Counted from the first letter of the stretch, positions 45,547 to 57,990 are shown. The stretch: 64,000 bases of DNA from Bidens hawaiensis (GCA_021521415.1 JAIQDT010000192.1:1736001-1800000); one strand, 5' to 3'. The notes: generated from the sequence alone by a model not told the origin. A program made the numbers and translations.

Positions 45547-47586
45547 AACAAAATATTACATGAGAAGACTCACTTGATTAGGTCATTAACGCCAAAATGA
45601 CTTGCTAATTGCTAAAACCTAACGTCACATGGACATAGTAAAACACTAATAAGATCCATTAATGTGTTCACCATCTAGGGGTGTTTTGCGACACATGACA
45701 TACGTGTCATAAAAAGGGCTTTATACGAGAAGTGGTGCAGAGGTATTAACACAACCCCCAACCCCCCCCCCCCCCCCCTGCACCAAAAAAAAACACCATT
45801 GGCATCATGACTCAATTATTATTTTTCTATTTTTAATAAAAATGAAAAAAATAATATTTTACTAAATAATGAAAGTTACATTAAAAATAATAAAACATAA
45901 TAAAATAAAAAAACATCAAAATACTAAAAGAAAACATGAGTCAGTTTGGCGGGAGTTGGGCGGGACTCAGATTGGCCAAAACCGAACTTTGGGTTGTTAA
46001 ATGGATTCATTTTCTTTTTTTTCTTTTTTTGTTAGAAAGGCAAATAAGATGAGTGTTATACACAACACGCCAAGGGGTTGAAATTACCCTATAGCACCCC
46101 GGGGAGGGGGTGACTAATGTTATAGGGCGCTATACACCTACAAAACATCTTATTGCATGGGGTCTAAGTCCCAAAAATTAGACCTAGCAACAGACATATG
46201 CCATTAATGAATAAATGATTTGTTTTAACCTAATAAGACTTGTCATGTGGAAAAATCAACACATTTTATAAAAGATTAAGATGCTTATTGTACCTTCTTA
46301 GGAGCTATCATGAGTTCTAACTCTCAAAGTTGGGCATTATGATTTATGACATGTATGTCTCATTTATAACTTGATTTGACGTAATTAGTCAATAATTGGT
46401 CATGTAATGTCAATAATGGCAAGTAAAACCCAATATAGTCCATTTAGACACATATAAGTTGTTATTGCTTATTACGACCAATAAACCAATTATGCTAGGA
46501 CATATTAAGGCCTATCATGGACCATTATAACTATCATGCCTTGTTTTTATATAATCTAACCATCAAGACATATTAAGCTATCATGACTTTAAGATTAGAT
46601 ATAGTCGATTTATTACCTAGTATAACTCACTAAGACATGATACGAACCATTTTTTATGAACCGAAAACCTATATCTTTCAACATAATTATATTGGTTTGA
46701 CCCGATTCACCCAAATGAGTGCCTGTCTCATTTTTCGTAAGCATTACGTTTGTATTAGAGCCTGTATAATTGTTTTTTTATTTTAAATTTTGTTTAAGGA
46801 TATAATATTATTATCTTATATATGATGATTGTTGGGCCGACTTTTAGTTCATGAGAGAAATTACAAGACTTTAAAAGTCTAAATATATGTCATGTTTAAT
46901 TAAAGAATAATAAACCGTTAATTACCACCGAGTCAATCCTATGGCATTGACACATTTGATTATATATCGCATCACATTATGGTCATCATGTGAATTTAAA
47001 CTTTTAAGAACAAAACTGTTTACGACTATACATTATAAATACGAGAAACTTTTATTAAATAGTTTATACTTGTGTTAATTTACGCAGTTTGGTAATTATA
47101 TAACATATTGTTCCGGGGTGATGTTACTTTTATTGTAAAAGACGTTGAGCCTTCAAAGTTTTAAACTTTAAATCCCAGGCACTGAAAGTCCCTAAAATAC
47201 TTTTAGAAGCAGCGGTTTGGATAGCTAGGGGCGTGCTCTCTCACCTGGCTTGCGGCATCAGCCTATACCAATCAACATACAACTAATGGCCATCGGAATT
47301 CTATTATATTGATTATTATCAAATACCGGCCATAGGTATAATATAATTGTGTATGTAATCTTTTTGGTTATAAGATTCTTCTTCTATTTGAACTTATGTA
47401 CTATATACTAGCTTGGGTTAATGTCATTCTTTAATGTAATTTTGCAAAATTATTTGTGAGGCATGGAGTGGGATTTCGCTTTCATTGTGTGGACTTTGTT
47501 GTCTTGCTCAATTATCCATTTCAATTTTGTCAACATTAATAGTCTTTTCAACTTAATGAATCATATTTTTTTTTGTTTGACAATGT
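45547..47586. other. Spacer with poly-C run, nothing recognised
   Basis: AT-rich sequence with a run of about 17 C (45762-45778) followed by poly-A. GC-richer patches at 45940-46110 and 47190-47270 have no coding signal I can support. Confidence 0.5.
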
Positions 47587-47716
47587 ATCTTGTTCAGGGC
47601 CGGCCCAAATGACTAACTAAGTAAAGCTAGGGCTTTGGGTCTCTAAATTTTTAAGACCTCTGTTTATATATATATAACATGTAATATTTATTTGTCATTT
47701 TAGGTCAATGATTCTT

Positions 47717-47769
47717 TGGTACAACGGTAGTTTGCTCCTGCCTTTTTGTTTGTCACCAGTGTTCGATCC
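47717..47769 (+). other. tRNA-like A and B box segment in hAT element
   Basis: TGGTACAACGGTAG fits a Pol III A box and GTTCGATCC a B box, 44 nt apart. The related hAT copy has TGGCGTAGTGG (4196-4206) and GGATCGATTA at a similar distance from its end. Either an old captured tRNA/SINE head or chance. Confidence 0.4.
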
Positions 47770-48339
47770 CCATTCCCCTTCTTCATTGAATATTTTTTTA
47801 TTCGACACCAATAAAGAAACATATTAAAAACCCAAAATTGCATGTAGTAAATCATTTTTCTTCTACTACTTTAAATGCATTTTATTTTATCACAACATAG
47901 ATTAGTTTAATAAGTTTTTTAGTACTTTAAAGTAAAGTTAATATAAAGATTTATTAAGTAACTTGTGTATATGTCGTTAAAAAATATAATAACATGACCA
48001 TATGTAGCAATTTCTAATTTGGAGTCAAAACTTGTTTATGAGTTTATCAAGTCAAAATTCGATATTATCTTATTTTAACTCCTTATTTTTTCTCTAAAGT
48101 AAGATGATATACATGCATTATAACTAACAATAAACGGTCACGTTGAAAATGACCAATGTGTATGTTGCCGTCCTCAAGATGGTTTGCGGTATTGTCCGAT
48201 CAAGTAACATTGATGACATGTTTCAACATTTATAAATTATGATTGGGTTGTTTTAAGAAACAAATCATATACTAGCTTATGTTATAAAATAGAGTTTTTA
48301 AAGAGAAGTGAAACTATTTAAGTTTTGAATTTAGTCAGT

Positions 48340-48490
48340 CAATCAATCATATCCAGTGAAATCCCACCAATAGCAAAGCTATAAGTAGGGTCTGGGGAGG
48401 GTGGGATGTAGACACATCGTACCTCTATCCGATGGGATAGAGAGGTGGATTCCAGGGAGACCTCAAGATACCATTGTATGGGAGAAAATA
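48340..48490 (+). repeat. SINE-like dispersed repeat fragment
   Basis: AAGTAGGGTCTGGGGAGGGT followed by GGGATGTAGACACATCGTACCTC and GATAGAGAGG...CCAGGGAGACC resembles a widespread plant SINE-type sequence (recalled). No poly-A tail or TSD was resolved. Confidence 0.4.
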
Positions 48491-48782
48491 AGGGGCATCA
48501 AAGTACAATAGTGATAAAATTGATAATAGCACGTAGTAAAATTAATAATACCAATACATGTATAGATAACCATATAGAACTATATGAAAAGAGTTCATTT
48601 AATTGAATATGATGCGAAATGAATAAAATTTTGGAAAGTAAGAGCTGGAATTTTTCAGAAAAGGCCCCGAATTTTTTACTCGCTTTGGGCCACTAAAATG
48701 GTTGGCCCGGCCCTGATCTTGTTTCATGTTTGATTGGTTTTCTTACCATAATTTGAATATCTTGAGTGAAACTTTAAATTTA

Positions 48783-49881
48783 GGAAAATTGGTTTTAAAT
48801 ACTCCCAACTATCATGTGTTGGCAAATAATGGGTCCAACTTTGCACTTGGCTGGTGGCGGTCCCAACTAAAGACCTATTTGTTTTTAACGGTCCGCGACT
48901 AACGATGACTAACTCCGTTAGTCGGTTGCTGAGTTGGCACACCTGGTTGTCAAATATTGCATATGTGGCAGCTTATGTGACAATCAAAGTAATATATAAT
49001 ACATAATAAGTAATATATACACATATATATATATGTATGTATACATGTGTTGTCTACTTGTCTTCCTCCTCCCTGTTTAATTCTCTAGCAGCCACCACCA
49101 TCGCCATCACCTGCAACAATCGCCGGAAAACAAATTACCACTACATCACGTTTTTCTGGCTCCTCCCTCCCACTGCATATACCTACCCGCACCCACGTTT
49201 TTCCGGTGAATAAACGAATCACCACCACCACCAATGGGTAGTTTGAATCCAAAAAATCCAAACTCGTTTTTCCGGTTGGTTGTTTGAATTCCGGCAAGGC
49301 TCTTCGGGATATCAATTCAAACACCATTCGAGGTAATAAATATATCATTCAACTCATTTTTATGAACCAAATAAAAGCCCTAAGATTTTAATTGCAATCT
49401 GTAATCAACTAACACGAATTATGGATTCGAATTGGAGCCCGTTTCTAGACTTCTAATGAAAAAACCCACCATTGGAAACCTAGAACTAAAATTGACTTGA
49501 ATTTTAGTCATTCGTTAGTCGCAGAACCTTTTAGGGTTTTTCTTCCAACGAGATGAAGAAGACGATTGGGAGCTCAATTCCATCATTTTGGTGTTTTAGG
49601 GTTCTTCAGTTTGCTTAATTGGGTATTTTAGAGTTATGATTTTGGTCAACTACGTCACCTGATGTTTATAAAGAGATCACAGCCATGTAATCGTTCCACG
49701 TTAGATGGTTTTTAACAGCTGGATGCTAACTCAGCATAATACTAACGGAGTTATGAATCCGTTAGTCGCGGACTGTTAAAAACAAATAGGTATTTAGTTG
49801 GGACCATCACCAGCCAAATGTAAAGTTGGGCTCGTTATTTGCCAACACATTATAGTTGGGAGTATTTAAAACCAATTTTCC
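48783..49881. mobile_element. Mutator-like element with long TIRs (copy 2)
   Basis: A 1099-bp element with ends GGAAAATTGGTTTTAAATAC and its inverted copy, TIRs about 170 bp, and a perfect 9-bp TSD TTAAATTTA (48774-48782, 49882-49890). The TIRs align with copy 1 (AACGG(T/G)CCGCGACTAACG, CTCCGTTAGTCG). Inside, CCACCACCATCGCC and AACAATCGCCGGAAAACA are shared with copy 1. No transposase. Confidence 0.92.
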
Positions 49882-49890
49882 TTAAATTTA

Positions 49891-50558
49891 CTATAGTTAA
49901 GAGAAATACACTCAAAATTTGTATTTAAAGCATGTTTGGGATTGAGTTTGAAAACACTTTATTGACTAATTGATTTTTTCAAAAAGCCAATAAGTTAAAA
50001 AAAGTGTTTGGTCATTACAAAAATACTTTTTATTTTAATTTTCTGAAAGAGTAAAAAAAACACAGCTTTCTAAAGCCCTCAAATCTTGGCTTTTTAAAAT
50101 GACTTTTTGAAAAAGCCAATAAACTGTTTTTCAAACTTAATCTCAAACATGCTCTTAATGAAATACAAAGTTTGTCTTTTTCAAGTTTTGAAATCAATTC
50201 TATGTTAGTTCTATTTCTATTGCAAAAGTTGTATGTTATGAAGATTGTAATCATTTAGTCGGATATGTTATTTGTTATAATTATTGCGTAATCATCATTG
50301 AAATAATGTAGGAATTTTCCAGTGTTTCTGAATCTTAATGATGTTTAACCATTTGATTGTGGATCTACAGCCGTATGTGCGGGAAAACCGAGCAAATAAG
50401 ATTTAATTATTAAGTCAACATAAGACAAGATAATCGCATGATAATCCATAGATATGAAAAAAGAAAAGTTATATGTTTGTTTGTACATTTAAGTGACTAC
50501 TTAAGAATCAACTTATTTTTTGAGTTGTGCTAATATCCATCTTAATATCAACGCAAGG
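49891..50558. other. Spacer, nothing recognised
   Basis: AT-rich. Two inverted stretches (TTTTTCAAAAAGCCAATAA near 49975 and TTTTTGAAAAAGCCAATAAA near 50104) suggest an old foldback of about 150 bp (49930-50150), whose ends read AAGCATGTTTGGGATTGAG and CTCAAACATGCTC. No genes. Confidence 0.45.
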
Positions 50559-50566
50559 CTTTAGAA

Positions 50567-51326
50567 CAGGGGCGAAGCTATGTGGGGATCAGGGGTGGCC
50601 TCGGTCACTGCCGTTTTCTCCGTTAGCATGGTAAATTTCGTTATTTTTCTCGAAACTTTTTATAAGTATTAAGCGCGGTCACCCCGATGTATTTTTCCAA
50701 AATGCTACCGGTCACTACTGATTTTTTTTAAATATAATACCCCATCGTTTGTTTTTTTTATCTAAAACCTCGCAATATTTATAAACAAAAGTTACAAAAT
50801 AGTAGTCGAATAGTAAAAGATTTGTTTTTATAAATATTATAGGCCTTTGCAATTCTTCTTCTAGGTATTCACCCTTAAGGATGAGATCGGTACCGTACCG
50901 GTGCCGGTATCGATACCAAATATTCGGTTCATACCGGTATTGAAGGTAAAATTTGAGATATATACCGGTACCAAAACTCAAAACTTTGGTATCTATTCGG
51001 CACCGACGATACCAAATCTGTACCGATTTCGGTACCGATACCCAGTATCAATACCTAATATGCTTATCCCTACTCACCTTTCCTCTCGCATAATCATGAA
51101 TATTTTAGGTCTTTGTTGGTTAAAAAATTATTTTGTTTTTTTTATTGTAAGAACAATTGTTTGAATAAATGAAGAAAAATTAGATATACAAATGTCATAT
51201 TGTTTTATCCGACCCGACCCGACCCGACCCGACCCGAATCACCGACACGAATCGAATCGTCGACCCGAAATTTTTTGAGTCCGTGACTTTGGTCACCCCC
51301 GTGACTTAGCCCAAGCTTCGCCACTG
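50567..51326. mobile_element. hAT element with CAGGGGCGAAGC ends
   Basis: A 760-bp element with CAGGGGCGAAGCTATG at the left and GCTTCGCCACTG at the right, the classic plant hAT terminus. It is flanked by CTTTAGAA (50559-50566) and CTTGAGAA (51327-51334), 7 of 8 matching. The interior holds a GGTACCG/CGGTACC-rich block (50888-51045) and (GACCC)n at about 51208-51235. No transposase; non-autonomous. Confidence 0.88.
50888..51045. repeat. GGTACCGATACC-type palindromic cluster
   Basis: Short self-complementary words (GGTACC, ACCGGT, GGTATCGATACC, CGGTACCGATACC) occur about a dozen times in 160 bp inside the hAT element. Confidence 0.75.
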
Positions 51327-51814
51327 CTTGAGAATGAAAGGGAATCGAACACGAACTCATGTAGTTAAATATACATATGATTTAAATGGAAAACCTTTTG
51401 AGATTTGAGGTAAATTTGGAATAATACTTACGAATTATAACTCTCAATATAACTCAAAAACTTATGTTACAACTCTCTTTTCATATGAATAACCTTAATT
51501 TGGTAAACATATTATAGACTCGTCCAAACTTGAACAATAAAACTAATTAATCCCTACTTATACCTCTTAAACCCATTAACACAGATAATAGAATACTCGG
51601 GCCTAGACCTCCCAACTAACCGACTTGTAAGCTGGCTTCTCCTTCGGACATAAATTACCAACAAATCATGCTTGTTTTAAATCGAGTCCATCTCATATGT
51701 TGTGTCATATAAGGTATTATCACCTCTACGTACTTTATACCAAGTCCATTAATGTTTCAAACTTAGCTTATTATGTAAGAAAATGTCTTTAACTATTACC
51801 CATTTTTTTATTAA

Positions 51815-51844
51815 CTAGGATTTTTACCCCACGCGTTGTGGGGG
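51815..51844 (-). mobile_element. Helitron 3' terminus, minus strand
   Basis: The minus strand reads CCCCCACAACGCGTGGGG (6-bp stem), TAAAAATC, then CTAG|T. The element extends to the right. Its 5' end is unresolved and may lie beyond the Sirevirus-like insertion. Confidence 0.75.
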
Positions 51845-52372
51845 CTGGATGGTCGATTTGAATGTAACGAATAAAGAAAAACTGAAGTTAATCGATACCA
51901 AAACATAAATGCAATGAAACACATTGTGCTTGCAACTCATTTCCTAAAGGGTTGTGTTAAGTTGAACTTAACCTGTTCACACAATAAGTAAATCAATATT
52001 ACTGTTGTTCAGGAACACTCATCTTATATTGCAAATTAGACCTAGGCTGGTAGGCTGCTTAAGCCTGATACAAAACACCGTCAACAGGCTAACATGATCC
52101 TCATCCATTGGATCGCCACTAGTTCCACCTCCATTATCCAAATCGCTATCATCTCGTCCAGCAGCAGCGGAATCAGTATCAACAACCCACTACAAAAGTA
52201 TCAAGATTTGAAGCATAAATCAAATTCCCTTCAAAGATATCATACATTTGCATAACTCCCGAAAATGATGCTCCCTAGGAAAATAGATCATCATTATTTA
52301 TAGTTTATTATTAATGTGATACAAAAGAAAAATGAAGCTATTATATGGGACTTATTGTTGACTAACAACAAT

Positions 52373-53236
52373 TGTAAGACCCGAATCTGGATCACTACAA
52401 TTATGATATCAATATAACAAGTGTAACATCCGGCCACTCGCACCACCAATATTGTCCGCTCTGCCCACGAAGAGCTCACGGATTTGTTTTTGGTTGCCCA
52501 AAACACGTTGTTGATTGAAGAGGCAGGACATTACTTATGAACCAGTGATCTCTCTTGTCCACGGCCGATGTGGGATAGCCTAAGAATGGGACGATGTTGT
52601 GTTTGCCAATGGTGTTACAGACAACCCCCCTTTGGACTCATTGTCCTCGATGTGGCGTGTCCCAACATCCCGAACGGCACAAGAGTGGCTCTGATACCAA
52701 CTGTAATATCCGGCCACTCGCACCACCAATATTGTCTGCTCTGCCCACGAAGAGCGCACGGATTTGTTTTTGGTTTCCCAAAACGCGTTGGTGATTGAAG
52801 ATGTAGGACATTACTTATGAACCAGTGATCTCTCTTGTCCATGGCCGATGTGGGATAGCCTAAGAGTGGGACGATGTTGTGTTTGCCAAGGGTGTTACAA
52901 CAAGTATAGGTGCTAAATACCTATACTCGGTGATTCAAGAACACGAAGTTAACACAAGACGAGAACACAATATTGCTTCAAAACACACGTATATTATTAA
53001 ATACGTCAGGTGCTTAAGCACTACAATACTTGATTACCAAATGACTAGGAATGAACAACCAAAACCCTATACATAACATAACTATATATAGGGACACCAT
53101 CTACAAATCCGGCCCAAACAACAAAAAGCCCACCGAGAACACATGAGTGTTCTCGGCTCACATATTAGCCCAAAGCCAAGCCCAAAGCTAAACTAAATAC
53201 AAAGATAAACTCAAACCACATAAACTAGGCCCAACA
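52373..53236 (-). repeat. 3' LTR of Sirevirus-like element, interrupted by a TRIM
   Basis: Ends TGTAAGACCC and GGCCCAACA (TG...CA). Without the TRIM and one TSD copy it is about 381 bp. The minus-strand purine tract CCAATGGGGAGAT (53237-53249) abuts it. It aligns with 58426-58665 from TGTAAG to CCATCTAC. Confidence 0.82.
52422..52899 (-). mobile_element. TRIM element, 478 bp, complete
   Basis: Two 198-bp direct repeats (52422-52619, 52702-52899) with TGTAA(C/T)ATCC...GGTGTTACA ends surround an 82-bp core. On the minus strand the core starts, two bases after the right repeat, with the tRNA-iMet primer site TGGTATCAGAGCC, and ends near the left repeat with a purine tract (AAAGGGGGGTTGTC). The TSD ACAAG (52417-52421, 52900-52904) is perfect, and the uninterrupted sequence exists in the other LTR at about 58462-58480. 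The repeats differ at about 11 positions. These are all the marks of a terminal-repeat retrotransposon in miniature. Confidence 0.95.
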
Positions 53237-53265
53237 ATCTCCCCATTGGTTTGTAGCTTTGTCTT

Positions 53266-55777
53266 TTAATCATGCTCCATGTAATCAATGTCAGCGTCTT
53301 TCAAAGCACCTGCCCAAAACTTGCATCGGATAATAGTAGCTACTATACTTGTGAATTCTTTAGCAGCTGTTTCGAAAATCGGATCAGCAACTATCTGAAA
53401 AGTACTAAGCGTCTTGACATCTCTTTCTCCCAGCTTTAATAAGTCTCTTGGATCGACAAATCGGTACTGACCCTTTCCCCTTTCCAGCTTAATAACAACA
53501 GTGGCAGTGACACTATCATATATCCGAAATTTCATGTTATCCAAGGTGCCATCTGGAATCTTTTCAGGAACAGGAATGTGAATGGCCTTGACCGTGGCAG
53601 GCCACATGACATTTACCATTGTCTTCCCTATCTTTGGATCTTGAACTCCGTTTGCCTTCTTCAGAAAGGACTCAGCCGTCTTCATATCAGGGAAACCTCT
53701 GTCGACTTGTCTTCTTAGAAAATTTCAAAAGTCCAAACCACGCTTATCATTTGTCGGATTGGTGAATGGAGCATTGATCAGGTCACTAAGATCTACTTTG
53801 GTCCAGGAACCAAAGTTTTTCATTTTCTGGTAGTATTCAGTTGCCCCTGACTTCCTCTTAACCCACCACATATTCTTATCCACATCAAAACCCCACGACA
53901 GAACTCCCGATCGATCACCATATTTATCATTAAAACCCTTTTGAAATTCAATGACAAACCTGTCTCGATGATCTGACGATTCAACATTCTGATTTGAGTT
54001 TTTCATTACCAGCAGCTTTTTCTTTCCCTTTTCAAGAAGATTCTTCTTGATTCTGTCAGATTTCTCTTTGGAGACGGGAGGAGCATCCAAATATTGTTGC
54101 AGTGATTCCGAGTCATCAATGTTTTCAACAGTGCGAGCAGTAGAACTACCACCTTGACTCACGTTGGGTGCTTTAGAAACTACATCATCACTGCCTTTAA
54201 ACTCATCTCCAAACTTCTGAAACAACTTTTGTTGGAGGTCGAGATACAAGGCCTTTAGTTCTCCCATGTTTGACTGTAGTTCCTTAATCTTGGAATCTTT
54301 ATCAGAGTTGCCTGCTTCCAATTCTTGAATACGAACATCTTTGACTACCGAATCTTGTTCGAGTTCAAAGACTCGACGTTGTAGTGCATGAACATCAACA
54401 GGAACATCTTCAAGAACCACACCTTTACCTTTGTTCCAAAGGTAAGCTTCCTGCATAGCCAGAATCTGGGCAACCTTGTCTGATGTACAGGAGCTTGACG
54501 GACCCTAAATGTCTGGACCAGATGAACCAGAGGGAATATCTGTAGCGTCGGTGTGTGGAATATCTGTCTCAAAATCAAAATCAAAATCATCACCAAAATC
54601 ACTAGTCAATAAATCATGGAATGAGTAGTGTGTTGAACTGGGTTGTTTGTTACATTTGTAGTTGGTGTAACAGTTGTTTTAGATTCACTTATCAGCATGC
54701 CAGGCCTCGGATCTTTCTTTCTTCGCTTACGAGGACCGAGGTCAGCAGTTGGATCCTCAGCTATGCCTTCTTCATCAATTTCAGCAATAGTCTGAGGAGG
54801 CTTCAGAGCAGTTGACTGTAACAAAGCTTTCACAGCTTCCAAAGCACTTAAGTTTTCAGTACTTGGAGGGGTATCTGAATGACGGTGTTCAGTCTCATCA
54901 TCTTCATCATCAGAAATCTCGAAAGTTGCAACACGCGGTTGAGCTGGTGCCGTGTGTTCGTCAGCAACCTGAGCCAAGACAGGCTCAGCTTCGGTCTCAG
55001 CAAATCGCCCAAATTTTACCAGATCATGAAGACCCTGATAAACAATCTTGGCACCTTTCCTGTTTTGCTTCATCAACCCAAAGGTGTTGGGTCCCAATGA
55101 CTTCATATCCATGGTATCAACAGATTTTACAAGGTCAGGAAAGTGAGAGTCAAAAATCATCTGCAGGAACCTTGGATACATAAGAAACATCTCTTTCTTT
55201 TTCCCTTTCAGATTGCTCATCACTTCATTGAAAAAAACTTGGAATAATTGTAATCCCAATCCATGATCAGAGCAACGATAATGGAAATCTGAGTGTGACT
55301 AATCTCATAAGAGCCCCCTTTCCTACCGGACACGCAAGTGAAAAACGTGTGAATCAAGAATCTCCAATATGGGTGAAACAGTTTCTTGATTGCCGGAGGA
55401 TTGGTGCCTTCGTAACCCATCCTTGTAAGAACCTCTGTGACAGCAGCAGGAGAATACTCAGTCGGGTAATCAGGTTGATCACCAAACAATAACACCTCTC
55501 TCACAATCGCCTCAGTGATGCTAACTGTCTTCTTCTGTATTTTGGAATCTATGGATATGACTCCGTCTTGTCCGAGTGGATTGATTGAGGCATTGTTCCA
55601 GAAGTCTGTGATCATCTTCTTGCAAATGACAGGATTTTCTCGTAGTGCGTGAGATATTCTGCATGTGTTGAGGCCGAAAATCATAGAGTTGAATTCCTTG
55701 TGAGTTAGGGGTGGATCATATAAGTATCCAGCCACGTTGTGTTAGTCAGCAATCTTTAACGGATTCTGATCAGCCAT
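53266..55777 (-). pseudogene. Uncharacterised extra ORF in env-like position, decayed
   Basis: Starts at ATG 55777 (MADQNPLKIAD) and ends at TAA 53266, 30 bp before the 3' LTR. Breaks: a TAA after codon 11, a frameshift in a T-run near 55245, a shift near 54610, a TAG near 54507 and a TGA near 53725. The N-terminal part is globular (YLYDPPLTHKEFNSMIFGLN, GYEGTNPPAIKKLFHPYWRF), then comes a basic/acidic linker (DDEDDETEH; GPRKRRKKD), a heptad coiled coil (LQRRVFELEQDSVVKDVRIQ) and a C-terminal part (GFDVDKNMWWVKRKSGATEY; KIGKTMVNVMWPATVKAIHI). No membrane segment was noticed. Similar ORFs are common in Asteraceae genomes (recalled); the function is unknown to me. Confidence 0.6.
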
Positions 55778-57689
55778 TTCTGCACCAAACGAGTCAAGTT
55801 AGACAACTTAATAAGTTAATTTGATAGGCATTAACATTTGGTCCATGATTAATAAGGAACTTGGGCCACAAAATTGAAACAGGCCCAATGAGAATTTATA
55901 TGAGAGCCCAAGAACGCATTGGATAGTCCAACAGTGAGTGTTAAGTCCATCTGGAAAGATTTCAGTCAACAAAGTAAGTTCTCGGTCAACGAATGAGATT
56001 TCGGTCAAAAAACAACCGAGAACTAGAGTTTTCTGTCAAGATGAGGAGTTCTCGGTCAACACAAGTTAACAGAAAGCTTTTGACAGCTGTGGACAGAGAA
56101 CCTTTGGGTTTCCGCCTAGGGAAACGTGTAAGCATCTTCTTCCCACCGAGATCTCTCCAAGCACCTCCTATAAACCTGCAATTGACCATAGTAATCAACC
56201 GAAAACACCTAATTAAACCCTAAGGAATCCACCGAAACTCCTAAATAATCAAGAATCCACTTTTGATTCATCAGATTATCCATGGAATCGGTTCATGGAA
56301 ACATCGAGTGAACCTCTTGTCGGAGCAAAGATCCCATATGACATCGTTCAGTACCTGTTAAGTAGAGAGACACACTCTTTAAAGATGATTAGTAACATGA
56401 TTTTAGATATCGACTAGAGGCTTGATAGAAAGAAAGGTTTTAATTTGGTGAAGATGATAATAAAAATAACAAGACAAACATTAATACCCTTTTATGGATA
56501 AACCAGATTCGGGCCGAGAATACCAAATGGGCTCAACCCAGTGAGCAGCCCAGGTGGCATATGTTCCAGCAACCCAAAAAAAATTTTAAGCCCAGCCCAG
56601 CAACCCAAAAAAAATTTTAAGCCCAAATTTCAAAAACACACTTAAATTATACGATCATTTTGAGGAGAGTAATTTCGAGAAAAACTTAAAAGTTTAGTAA
56701 AGTTAGGCAAAATAAAACAAAATAAACTTAGCTAAGAACAAGAAATAAAGCCACATAAATATACACAATAACTCTCTTGAAATTTTGAGATCGGGATTAA
56801 ATTTCAGTTTTTAGTAAAAACGCCGCCCTTTTATGAAAAGATCCGAACATGGAATCATATTGTTTAATAGGCTGTCACAAGGATTCATATTCAGCTTTAT
56901 TATGACATAAAGAAACAGGTTGATAGCACGTATAACATACTTAGCATAATTTTCATTGCATCAGTGATATGATTATGGTTCAGTTTGGCATAAAGCTTAG
57001 ATGGACATCACTCATGGACCTGTGGTGCCTCCTATCTCTTCTCAAAGTTTATTTGGTTTTCCTCAGATCACCCCAATTTGACTCCAACCTCCTAGAGCTT
57101 GATCAAAAGATTTTTATAAAGACAGAAATTTTAGGCTTTAAGGTTGAACGTTGGACTTAGTGCCAGTAAATTGACAAGCCTTTCATTCGAGACATGACAT
57201 GACTTACTTGTGCGCCCCCATCTCTGTAGTTCTAGTTTATCCTTTTAAACCTCTCAAAAATATTTTAATAGTAAATAAATAACTCATAAATAACTCTTTT
57301 GCTGAATTTTTTTTTTAATAACATAAAAGCACAATATTTTTGGTGATCAAGACACTAACGGGCTCGTGTATGACTGGGTAATTGCTTTTCTGCCTATCAT
57401 TCGGAGAGATGTATTTGGAGACATGCACTTGTCTTCAAAATGACTCTCCACTTTAAGTTTAGCAAATTTAGTTTATATCACTTCAACTTTTAAGCATCAT
57501 GGAAAGCTACCATACAAATCAATGACTGTTCTGGAGCCTTTTAAGCTTAATAACTTCACCCGTTTGGCACACAAAAACAATTTATCTATCACTTTTCAAA
57601 GGTTGGGTCAATTTTCATTTGAAAATATTTGATGCTTCTAAAAAGCTGTTAACTGAATAATAATATCATTTCCCATGGAGTCACATAAA

Positions 57690-57990
57690 ACAAATGTGTT
57701 AAGTATTTAGTCACCCCGGTCACTGTTAAGCTTTTAGGTAAATGGTTGTCCTGTATGACCACAAGTGGTTAACCGGACCAACCATGCATAGATATGCATG
57801 TCCTTCCAGCTCAGAGTTACCGACATAATTTTAAGTGAAAGAGCACAAAACACAGAAAAACATCATAGTCGCCCCGGGTGCTTTCAGTCGTTGGGTAAAT
57901 GACTATCCTGTGAAACTACAAGTAGAACACCGGACCAACCATATACGAATATATGTCCTTCAAACTTGAGAAACCGACATGATTTTAAGC
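57690..57990. repeat. Two diverged ~150-bp tandem repeats
   Basis: AGT(C/-)(A/G)CCCCGG...CCGGACCAACCAT...ACCGACAT(A/G)ATTTTAAG occurs at about 57707-57837 and 57868-57988. Part of the spacer of the Sirevirus-like element. Confidence 0.7.

Larger units (their letters stand above)
47595..48715. mobile_element. hAT element, non-autonomous, same family as 4048-5082
   Basis: A 1121-bp element with ends CAGGGCCGGCCC and (GG)CCCGGCCCTG, flanked by a perfect 8-bp TSD ATCTTGTT (47587-47594, 48716-48723). Subterminal sequence GTAAAGCTAGGG and TTTTTACTCGCTTTGGGCC aligns with the copy in the copia gag. No transposase. It contains tRNA-like A/B boxes (47717-47769) and a SINE-like patch (48340-48490). Confidence 0.93.

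Noticed and set aside
45762..45778. Poly-C run as a functional element
   Set aside because: It may be a sequencing or assembly-sensitive homopolymer; no associated motif.
52568..52842. Open frames on both strands around 52.6-52.8 kb
   Set aside because: They are inside the TRIM element and its LTRs, which have no coding capacity in this class.
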